Assembly: GCF_000237925.1 (NCBI RefSeq)
Contig: NC_031502.1
Coordinates: 1,898,031-1,962,030 of the forward strand
Length of the DNA: 64,000 bases
Origin: Schistosoma mansoni
Lineage: Eukaryota > Platyhelminthes > Trematoda > Strigeidida > Schistosomatidae
Direction: 5' to 3'
Shown here: in pieces, positions 1-10,100 of the stretch
Position numbering within the stretch: the first letter of the stretch is position 1
How the letters are laid out: each line of letters starts with the position of its first letter
The notes under the pieces: generated by a model
The model's database searches: none
Told to the model about the DNA's origin: nothing
Seen by the model: the letters and a program-made list of their open reading frames with translations, nothing else
Translations under genes and position numbers: made by a program

Positions 1-114
1 TATTTATTTGAAAAATGTCTGTTTTCGAAAATAACGGAGATGAGGTATGTGGTTAACGTTAACAATAAGTAGTGAAAACAATTGTAGTATATCTGATAGA
101 GTACGGTGTCATGT

Positions 115-198
115 GAGGGGTGACGAAACAGCCGTCCAGTGCTTCCAAATTTTCCTTGGTGGTCTAGCTTCAATTGACTCATGCTTTCAACTATGAAG
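115..198 (+). repeat. ribozyme-SINE, 3' fragment
   Basis: It holds the 3' part of the family: GACGAAACAGCCGTCCAGTG, then the body ending in tcaattgactcatgctttcaa. The tRNA-like head and first hammerhead core half are absent. Confidence 0.7.
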
Positions 199-1500
199 AT
201 TATATGTTAGTAGAACGACCAGAGGAATAGATCAGTGACTGCGGAGTTGTATTCGTTTTCGGTCGTGAAGTCTAACATGGTTCATTTCGTCTAAGGGATA
301 TTCACTCGACCTCGTTTGTTAAGAAACCCTACTAAGCCATGATAAAAGTACCAATACATATGACTATCGGTGACGGCGAGTGAGACTGGCTTGGATGTGA
401 CGAACAAGAGTGTATGCTTAAGAGATGAGCTCTAAACTCTATATCCTGACATACAATGCTACGGGAATAGAATATTAATTGCATTAATCGAATAATGTTT
501 ATGGGTAATTGATGATGGAGCATGCCATTATACATATGAACGAATAGGTAAGATGAACAGAATCGTTACTAAGTGGCTGGTAATGCGGCGTCGAGTACTT
601 AATGTGTGTATAGACACTAAAATAAGGATCATTAATTAAAGAAAACAAATGGCTGAAGTTGGGTATAGACTGTCGTTGAATAAGTAGGAAAATGATGATT
701 TCTGCGTATAGATTCGATAAAATGAACATTAGTTGCATTTTGAGGACATCAGTACCTGTTATCAAAATTATGACTTCAAACTTATGTCTATGATAGAGTT
801 GCTAACTGTTGCCAGCGTGCAGGAGGTTCTCTCGACTGTTTGGACTGAGGATTCGTGTGCATGCGCATATCTCTAGACCGTCAATTTACTTGACAGGTTG
901 CAGGTTGTTCGGTGTACGAGCAGCTAGTAAATATGTCGGAAATATATGACATGTGATAGCCATATATCCACAAAAATGAACGATAATAATTAAGCCATTG
1001 ATGTGATAAATGATCCAGAGCAAAATAAAGATGATCGATCCTAGCAAAAACTTATCAGAAATAAAGGCATCCACAGACATCATAGATGATATCGAGATGA
1101 AAAATTTGTGGTGTGATAACATAAAAATGACCTCGACGACGTGAATGAGTGTAATAATAGGGTAAAAATGACATCGAAAAAATGGATCAAACTCACTTCA
1201 AAGCGGAAAAATTTCACGTTATTCAATAATAAAAATACTCCAGTGAATTTCGAATGTCAGAACGTGGATGGAATGTTCATAAATTTATAATTTGTTCGGT
1301 AAGTGATATTATCGCATAAATGTCATAATTTAATGTCAACACGATCGGCAATTACAATTCCATGTTAGGTGAAATGTGACATTAATGTAATAATGAGACT
1401 GATAATTATTTGAATCATAATGGAACAATCCACCAGATAAACTAATGAGAAGAATTGACATGAGGACAAAGTATCGATAAGATGATACGATTTTAGCACG
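198..1500. other. no recognisable feature
   Basis: AT-rich sequence with only short open frames lacking splice context or known motifs. Confidence 0.5.
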
Positions 1501-1619
1501 TCTATGTCTTGCTTCACATGCTTCGCTGAGTATTTCAGATTAGAGATTGAGCTAGCTTCACCAAGTTTGTTCGTCAAAAGTATGGAGTGTGAAAGGTTAT
1601 TCATTGACGAAGTTTACAG

Positions 1620-1840
1620 CGTTAGGTTCATCGTCATCGAGTTCATCACTTCAGTAACCCTAAATCTGACTCCAGTTAGGTTATTTCGGAATGCTATTAA
1701 AATGATTGCTGTCAAAATATACATATCGCTAATCCACATATATAATCGTCGACTTAAATCGTGTTAGTAAATAACAGAATTAAATAAGTCGAATACGAGA
1801 ATGGGATTTTGAATATGTATATTTTGTACATTCGTTAATC
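1620..1840 (+). repeat. dispersed repeat also at 60400-60640
   Basis: Shares blocks such as tgtcaaaatatacat, atacgagaatg and ttttgaatatgtatatttt with the later copy. Possibly part of an LTR; class uncertain. Confidence 0.4.
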
Positions 1841-1937
1841 AAAACAGATAATCGAAGATATTAAGGCGTAATAAGCTATATGGGGCTAATATATCAAATG
1901 TCACTATTGTTTGCTTATCACATGTCAGTTATATATA

Positions 1938-2393
1938 TCAGAAGGGGTTTTGTCGAGATTTCAGTATCTTTTCAAAGTTGAAATCATGAGTCAATTGAAG
2001 CTAGACCACCAGGGAAAACCTGGAAAAACTGGACGGCCAAATCGTCTTATCATGGGACTCCTCAGCAGTGCGCATCCACAATCCCACAATCGCGAGATTC
2101 CAACTCAGGACCTACCAGTCTCGCGCCAGACCACTTAACCGATAGACCACTGAGCCTGCCGGCACCCAACGGTGTTAATTTCTTACCTCAACCAATCCAC
2201 GATGTCTGAGCAACCGTTCACCAATTGTTTTCAATGAGTTGATATCTCTACAATATACCTGGTTGAACTCCACTGGTCACTGCTTCCCATTAGAACTCAA
2301 GGAAACATCTCTTGAATTCAGTCACTAATGAGCATATGATTATAGATCAAACAGGGGTTTTGTGGAGATTTCAGTATTTCCATAGTTAAAATT
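1938..2393 (-). repeat. ribozyme-SINE pair, left arm of a large inverted repeat
   Basis: A tRNA-derived SINE in minus orientation (B-box-like and A-box-like parts near 2090-2155) joined to the tail of a second SINE. It is near-identical, inverted, to 3587-4038, down to a shared defect in the hammerhead core (GATTT in place of GAAAC). Confidence 0.85.
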
Positions 2394-2458
2394 ATGTATA
2401 TTTGAAATCTTCCGGAAATGATTGCATGTTTACTTTCCATATATTCAAGAGAAACGCT

Positions 2459-2478
2459 ATATATATATATATATAATT
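2459..2478. repeat. (TA)n microsatellite
   Basis: Run of alternating TA. Confidence 0.8.
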
Positions 2479-2489
2479 TTTGAGAATTT

Positions 2490-2820
2490 ACTGTTGTAGC
2501 TGTAAATTAATCCACAAAATCAATAGCTCTGTAAGTGTTTGACATTGGATGCTGATCATATTAGTTTTAGTGAACTCATTTAGCTAAAGACGCTCGGTCA
2601 TACATTCGTATCAGATCACGTTACAACATAGCATAGGAAACATCTCCTACGATCATTAACCCAATTAGATCAATCACTTAATAACCCATCAAATATATAT
2701 TTCTCCAACCTCTTCTCTTCTAACTTCTTATTTTTAACTGGGTGGGTACATTTCGATTATAGAAAGTGTTATTGGTAAACAGTTGCTAACCTACAATATT
2801 GATGATATCTTCACTGTTAC
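2490..2820 (+). repeat. Gypsy-type LTR fragment
   Basis: Diverged match to the sequence upstream of gag in the element at 29640-30010, with shared blocks such as aaaatcaatagctctgtaag. It has no coding part beside it. Confidence 0.55.
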
Positions 2821-3185
2821 CATATATACATAATAATAAATTATAACTTTGTTTTATTTTTTTTTACACAACTTGCATTTAAAAAATTTGTTTATTCTAA
2901 TAATCAGGTTTTAGGACAATGGTAACTTTTGTCAATTTATAAGTGTAATATAATTTTAAAAAATGAATAATATTTTTATTATTGAATAGTTGTATAAAGA
3001 ATAATAATGTAAACAAACAAACAAACAACCCAAACAAACAACCCAACGTACCATTTATAAAAATAATATTGAAATGAAATGTAGTCGTTACCATTTCATT
3101 GTTGTTTTTGTTGTCGTTGTTGTTGTTGTACTACATGAATAAGTAATAACGTATTAAAACAAACGAATGAAATGGTAAGATGTAT

Positions 3186-3318
3186 CTTACTCTCTCTATC
3201 ACTCATTCACTCTGACTCTCTCTCTCGTTCTCTCATTCACTCTGACTCTCTCTCGTTCTCTCATTCGCTCTGACTCTCTCGTTCTCTCTACATATATATA
3301 TATATATATATATATAAA
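3186..3318. repeat. CT-rich minisatellite followed by (TA)n
   Basis: Units of about 30 bp built from tctcattcactctgactctc and ctctcgttc, repeated about three times, then a TA run. Confidence 0.75.
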
Positions 3319-3404
3319 ATCCGACCAATCTATATGTGGTTCACTTTAATTCCAAGTGAATTTATTCTATCAATAAAGGTATGGATGATGTACGAAAAAT
3401 AATG

Positions 3405-3564
3405 TTTTATTAATACACTATTTACTAGTCCATTTAGAAGTTTCAAAAGTAAGTATCAAGTTTTCATGATAGTTAATTATTATTGAATTAGTGAATTTCA
3501 ATAAAATTATTATCATTATACAATGATTTATACTTTGAATGTAATAGAATGAGATTGGAATATA
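3405..3564 (+). repeat. local repeat interrupted by SINE (first part)
   Basis: Matches 4720-4865. The copy there runs on without a break into sequence matching 4039-4110, so it shows the empty site of the 3565-4038 insertion. Confidence 0.7.
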
Positions 3565-4038
3565 TAGCGCGAAAATTAACTCATGATTTTAACTATGAAA
3601 ATATTGAAATCTCCACAAAACCCCTGTTTGATCTATAATCATATGCTCATTAGTGACTGAATTCAAGAGATGTTTCCTTGAGTTCTAATGGGAAGCAGTG
3701 ACCAGTGGAGTTCAACCAGGTATGTTGTAGAGATATCAACTCATTGAAAACAATTGGTGAACGGTTGCTCAAACATCGTGGATTGGTTGAGGTAAGAAAT
3801 TAACACCGTTGGGTGCCGGCAGGCTCAGTGGTCTATCGGTTAAGTGGTCTGGCGCGAGACTGGTAGGTCCTGAGTTGGAATCTCGCGATTGTGGGATTGT
3901 GGATGCGCACTGCTGAGGAGTCCCATGATAAGACGATTTGGCCGTCCAGTTCTTCCAGGTTTTCCCTGGTGGTCTAGCTTCAATTGACTCATGATTTCAA
4001 CTTTGAAAAGATACTGAAATCTCGACAAAACCCCTTCT
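3565..4038 (+). repeat. ribozyme-SINE pair, right arm of a large inverted repeat
   Basis: A tail fragment followed by a full SINE: tRNA-like head with A box (ggctcagtgg) near 3822 and a B-box-like part near 3875, a hammerhead-type body with GATTT replacing GAAAC, and a tail ending ccccttct. The empty site is preserved at about 4865. Confidence 0.85.
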
Positions 4039-4107
4039 CATCAATGAAATGTTAATAGAATAGTTGGAGAATAATGAGTTGGTGTAAAAAATACACTTTT
4101 ACGTTCA

Positions 4108-4570
4108 GACAATGTGAGAAACCGGGAGGACCAGTCAAATAGCATCAAAACTGAGGGGATACAACTTGGCAGTACTTGGAATTAGCAAAATCCATTGGAA
4201 ACAAGCTGGACAGTAAAGGCTAGATACGGGAGAGATGCTGTTGTACTCCAGTCACGAAGAGGACAATGCTTCACATACTCAGGGAGTTGTTTTGATGCTG
4301 TCCAGAGAAGCATGAAATGCACGTGTAGGATGAGAATCTCATGGATCCAGAATTATCAAAGCATCATTTAAAACAAAGAAGGACGAGATGACGATGAATA
4401 TTATTCAATGTTATGCACCCACCAATGATAGCAACAACGACAATGAAGATCAGTTCTACTCGAGGCTGCAATCACTAATAACAAAGTGCTCAAGAAAGGA
4501 CCTCATCATCCTGATGCTGAAGTCAAAGTGGACAACACAGGATATGAAGATAGATTATATCTTCATATAA
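4108..4570 (+). pseudogene. RTE-like non-LTR retrotransposon, endonuclease relic
   Basis: Frameshifted frames translate to APE-type endonuclease fragments, such as LRGYNLAVLGIS and MNIIQCYAPTND followed by DQFYSRLQSLITKCSRKDLI, as in schistosome RTE elements. Intact function is excluded by stops and by truncation at both ends. Confidence 0.7.
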
Positions 4571-4719
4571 TATACACAAAGTGTATAACGTTTAGTACAT
4601 AATATAACATGATTGACATTTTTGAAATAACTCCCATTGGACTTTGTAAATCAACCAATTATAGTTTGTAATTTATCAATTCTTGGCTAATAATGCTATC
4701 ATTAAATATAAATAATATC

Positions 4720-4930
4720 TGATTACTACTCCATTCAAAAGTTTCGAAAGTAAGTATCAAGTTTTAATGGTAGCTAATTACTATTGAACCAGTAAATTTG
4801 AATAAAATTCTTATCGTTATACAATGATTTACACTTTGAATGTAATAGATTGAGATTGGAATATACCATCAATGAAATGTTAATAGAATAGTCGGAGAGT
4901 AATGAGTTAGTGTGAAAAATACACTATTAT
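4720..4930 (+). repeat. local repeat, uninterrupted copy
   Basis: Joins without a break the two segments that flank the SINE at 3565-4038. Confidence 0.7.
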
Positions 4931-5099
4931 TCAGTTCAATCACAACTCGGATTGAAAATGTGAAATATGATTTCGAATAATATATTTCAAATAAATCTCT
5001 CTGTGATATAAAGTGAAAGTTGGCCAGGTTAAAAGGAACGACTGGACATATTTTTTTTATGGATGCAAAGCTCTGGCGATTTGATCGGAATAGCAATTG

Positions 5100-5820
5100 C
5101 CTCAGCTGTCTGCAGGATTCTCAGTTTGACGGAATCAGGTAGACTGCTGTTAACACGATATATTATTGTGAATGATTGCTCAATGTTGGTTCTATGTCCT
5201 GTCTGAACTAAATGGGCTAAAATAGAGTTGTTAACTTCAAGGTCAACTTGTTAATAATCAATTTTATAATATGGTGACATTAATTTGATTAATGTTCATT
5301 TTTATATCTTAAACTTAGTTTATCTACACATCTTACCATTGTTATTATTATTATTATTATTACACTTGCTAACCTATTAGAGAAATTTATTCATCATCCA
5401 CCCCCTATCTACTATATCTGACCTAATTCATATTATTCTATATATTACGTAATCTCTGATTTGTAATCCCATTGTTCTATCTTCACCCTCATGTCAACTA
5501 TATTTATTCTGATCATTTATCTCATCAGTTCATTTCACTTATAAACTGATTCAAGTTACCATTTCATATAAGTCATCTCCAACATTAACGATTCGATCTT
5601 ATTTTTATTTTATATGACAAACAATCCTTGATTCACATATTACAGTTTCTTAAATTGATGTACTCTGCCTTAAACTTGGCCAATCTTCTTTTTGGATTAT
5701 TAATTTGGATTTATAATTGTGGAATCTGATTAGAAATTATAGAAAAGAATATTCTTTGTACATATAATTGTATTTTAATATGATGGGAATTTTTCAGTGA
5801 TTAAAATCTCTCTGTGATGA
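5100..5820. other. no recognisable feature
   Basis: AT-rich, with a (TTA)n run at about 5340-5362. No signal-anchor exon for the downstream fucosyltransferase copy was found here. Confidence 0.5.
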
Positions 5821-6034
5821 AAACTATTGAAATTTGAAATATCATAATTTCAGGACTATATCAAATTCACATTGGATTCCAAGTGATATGATTAACATTC
5901 ATAATTTACGGGAGAGTTAAAATTCTACTTATATTGTGATAAAAGTATTACAACTCCATTTTTATCAGTTGAATAATATAGTCACATAAGCCATTGGAAT
6001 TACAACTAGACGGATGATACGCAGTAATTTAAAC

Positions 6035-6140
6035 TATCGGTCGTGGACGCTCACTGCTGAATCGTCTCATTCAGCAACAAAACAGTCGTCTGTTGCTTGT
6101 CCTACATCAATTGGTTAGTGATCTCACAAAAATGTTCAAT
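6035..6140 (+). repeat. diverged hammerhead-SINE relative, copy 1
   Basis: Shares tcactgctgaatcgtctcat and the sequence up to gttcaatt with 19370-19470 at very few mismatches. It resembles the ribozyme SINE body but lacks a valid core. Confidence 0.6.
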
Positions 6141-6148
6141 TCAAATGT

Positions 6149-6396
6149 TCGATAGACATTAACACCGTTGGATGCCAGCTCAGTGGTCTATCGGTTAAGG
6201 GCTTCGGCTCGAGACTGGTAGGTCCTGGGTTCGAATCTCGCTCGCGAGAGTGTGTTCGTGGATGCGCACTGCTGAGTAGTCCCATAATAGGACGAAACGG
6301 CCATCCAGTGTTTCCAGGTTTTCCATGGTGGTCTAGCTTCAATTGACTCACGCTTTCAACTATAATAAAATACTAAATCTCCACAAAACCCCTTCT
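6149..6396 (+). repeat. ribozyme-SINE replacing fucosyltransferase exon 1
   Basis: Full tRNA-like head (ctcagtggtctatcggttaa, B box gggttcgaatc), hammerhead-type body and ccccttct tail. The core reads CTGAGTA, so the invariant G8 is lost. It sits exactly where copy 2 has about 1.35 kb with exon 1. Confidence 0.88.
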
Positions 6397-6951
6397 ATAA
6401 TTCACAATCTGTTTATTTTCATTTAAATTCATCCCACCAAATGAATGATAAAAACTAGTTTGTGGTTTCGATATTCAATCGTATTACAGAAATGTAATCA
6501 TGTGAGTGTTTGGATGTATTTCGTACTAACATGAACTCTTACACACAGTTTGCTGAAAGGTAACTACCATTACAGTAGAAATCATTATCATTTAAGCAAC
6601 ACAGAGTTCGTTGACATGAATGACATCAATAATAAAAATTGCTATCATTACGAACCATTAGGATATATAGTATTGTTAGGAAGGTTGTGAATTATCCGAT
6701 TGTTTATAATGTTGTTCGAATTTTGATGAATCTCTGATGAAAAGAACCTCAAATCCCAGTTTCTATTCCTCTTCATAACTAAATCCATTCTGTATAAAAA
6801 TTGGGACATATGTTGTTCAATTGGATATGAGGTTGACGAAATCATAGTTTGTGCGTAGGATTTCTGAACTATGTTTGTAATGGATGTCAAATATGATGCC
6901 CAAGAAATTACGGAGATCAACGCATGAATTTGTATTCTACTCTTGTCTCAG

Positions 6952-7188
6952 GTGAAGACGTTTCTCAACTATGGGCATCGTACAATTTTCACACCGATGG
7001 ATTTTTCAAAATGTCATGCCTCGAAATGTGCTGTTATCACTGATATGAATAGATGGAGAGAAGCTGATGCACTTATACTGACAGAAGATAAAGTGCCAAA
7101 AGGAACTCGACCTCCAGAACAATTGTGGTTTAGTTTAATACAAGAGTCGCCTGTACATATTGCTATGGCAGGTTTTCTGGAAAATGAA
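6952..7188 (+). CDS. fucosyltransferase copy 1, exon 2
   Basis: 79 codons, phase 0 to 0, acceptor cttgtctcag and donor GAA|gtgagt. The protein appears identical to the same exon of the complete copy. Confidence 0.87.
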
Positions 7189-10100
7189 GTGAGTAATTCT
7201 GGTCATAATAATATTACTTATCTTTGTCATTTCAATTCCTTCAATCATCAATGTTTATCATTAAATATCATGTAATATTACAATGTCAATACGGTTGAAT
7301 GTAGGTGACGAGGTCTACGAAAGGAGGATGGATTCGTGTTACCCAGCGAATAATATCCTTGTTCTTCATTTGAATCCATGGACGGGACTAATTGTATGGA
7401 GTTTATGAGCTCCCATATAACACCTACCTATGCGTCACACAACAGTAGAAGTTGTCCAGTAAAAACGTTAAAACTTGATACGCTTTAGTACATATGTTAC
7501 ACTGTGTTTGATTTTGTAAGAGAAGTTTTGCAAGAAGATGAATAAATAAGTCATTTCGTGTGCAGATTTGGGTTACAATTGTGGTCAATGTTCAAAATCA
7601 GGTAAAACACATCCATTAATTTAATGGATATTCATTGATTAGTTCATGGAATTTTATATAGTTTCCAACTGATTGTTCAATTATTCGAATGAAAATAATG
7701 TTCACCTCTTGGTGGAACTCCATAGAATTCATTTCACCATTTCAGACTATTATTCTACTCTACCATATGTACTGATATGATGGGCGTGCATTTCCGGATA
7801 ATTTGCAAAATGTTTTGTTTATAACAGTCGGTTGTAAGTGGTTCACAGATGAAGCTTTACTATTTGTTATGATGTGTTTTCCGAGTTAGATGGTTTAATA
7901 CGGCTGTTTCCAATGTTGTTGACGACAACTTTGTCAGTAGCCACCTCATGTGAGTCAGGAAGTTTTCGTCAATCTATCAGAATTAAATCGGTTTATTTCT
8001 GTAGTCAATCACAAAGAGGGTCATCAAAACGAGCTGATTCGACACTGGGTTGTAAATCCTCTGAGTCGCTTCAAAGTGATACTATGCTGTACATCATGGA
8101 TTCACTCTTCATATCGTGCAGATGATAATTAATTATCTCGTTCTTTATAGCTTGAGAGACCCTTGAGCATTGCAAATACACCACGACACCAGCGATCGTG
8201 AACAAATCACTCAAGTCTGTATCGTGAATCTATAGTTCAAAACGATAAAACTCAAATCTACTCACGAACCACTTTAGTAAAACATTATTGGAATACCAAA
8301 ATTACTAACTTCTTCATTTATTTCAATATCCATGATGTCATTTTACTTCAATTTATCCCTCTCATATCCAGATTAATTTTACTATCTCCTTCCGTTTGGA
8401 TTCAACGATTTATTCACCATACGGTTCCTATGAGCCATACATAAAGCACCATGGACCAGAAACACGGTATCCTTTACCTTCTAGAAATATCGCTAGTGGG
8501 AAATCAAAAAAAGTTGCATGGTTTGTGAGTAACTGTATACCGAAAAGTCCAAGAATGCAATATGCCAAAGAACTTTCAAGACATATCTCAGTGAGTTTAA
8601 CAAAGCTTAACTTTGAGTTTCTACACTTTTTTCAATAATTTCGAGGAAACGAATAATTGAGGAGAGACAAAATGTATAAAGCACGAATAAAATAATTAGT
8701 AGTATTTGAACTACTGTGAGAACTAGGAATTCCCGAAGTAGTGCAATCTAAGTATACAGAACTAGGTGAGCACTAACGAACGTATTGTGTTTGGAATTCG
8801 AAACCAGGCAGACATCAGGTACAAATGAATCATTAGCTCATACAAACACCACAACGAAGCATGCGAAATGTGTCACTCGGAACGAATTCGGGATGAGAGT
8901 GATCTTCATGTTATTATTCGTTGCATATGCAATTATGACGAAAATGACTGAAAAGTTGATTCATGGAGAAACGAACTAATAATAATTGGAATACAATGAA
9001 ACAAGGTCTACTGAAATTGTCCTCATTGATTGACAACAGTGCATGAAGTAGACATCGATTCATGTCATCAGTGTATTATTCTCAAATCTGCATGATTGTA
9101 TGTTCTATCATTGTGTTGATAATAGGTTTCCATCCTTGAAACTAAGACCTCTAAATCACGCATGTGGTCTCGATGGAGTTCAAGCACTGATTCTTTAGCA
9201 TTACTCACTTTCACAGTCTTTCAAGAGAGCTTTCTTAGTTGCTGATTGGTCATATACTATTGACATTTAAAGACCAGCGAAGGTGTTTGATTTCCTCATG
9301 ATGTCTGTTCATCATTGCAATTTATACTCAATATCAACAATTTGAATATTTGATTCTCTTTCACTTCATTGTAAATTTATCCTTCAAATATACAAGTTGG
9401 TTAGACTGTACATATAAACAAATGAGCATCTCAGAAATCCTACGGATAATCCTCAGAATGAAGATGATTTAATCGAATGGCAATTCCGTAGGGAACTGGA
9501 TTACTGGATTAATATCACCACATGTAACTATTCCATAAACTAGCCGCACAAGATTATCAATTCAGGTATTCTTACACCATACTCAGTGATCACTCATTTC
9601 TATATCCAGGTGTTATATGCATGTACATGTGCATTTCTGAAATCACTGTGTTCATGAGTCGTCGTAATTCTTCCTTCAACTCCCTTCAACTCCCTCCCAG
9701 ACACCGGAGGATCTAGAGGCGGAGTTTTTATCAAACATATGCACAACGAATTCGATGCAGTCACTAAATTCATCATTGAAACATACAACTCATCTGTTCA
9801 ATAGTTTACTAAAGTTTTCTATTTTCAGGTTGATATTTATGGTGAGTGTGGTACGTTATCATGTCCAAAGGATATTCCAACTTTCACCTCATCAGTTGGC
9901 TGCTTGAAAATGATGCGCGAAAACTATAAGTTTTATTTGAGCTTTGAAAATAGTTTGTGCAGTGAATATGTAGCAGAGAAGTTGTATAAAAATGCACTGA
10001 AGTAAGTGGTTTGGCATTTATCTCGCATTGTGGTGTAATCAAAGTAATCAATTTATTTATATGTGTGCGTAATCATCGTCTCAAAGTGTTACATCATTTC

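Noticed and set aside
6175-6245. tRNA-like sequence with A and B boxes
   Set aside because: It repeats throughout the window as the head of a SINE, lacks a full cloverleaf, and is followed by the SINE body, so it is not called a tRNA gene.
6943-7275. Long frame reading through the exon 2 donor of fucosyltransferase copy 1
   Set aside because: The protein past GAA|gtgagt is intron; only 6952-7188 is kept as coding.
7874-8132. Two overlapping open frames in intron 2 (also at 22286-22544)
   Set aside because: No known domain. Identity between copies reflects recent duplication and not selection.
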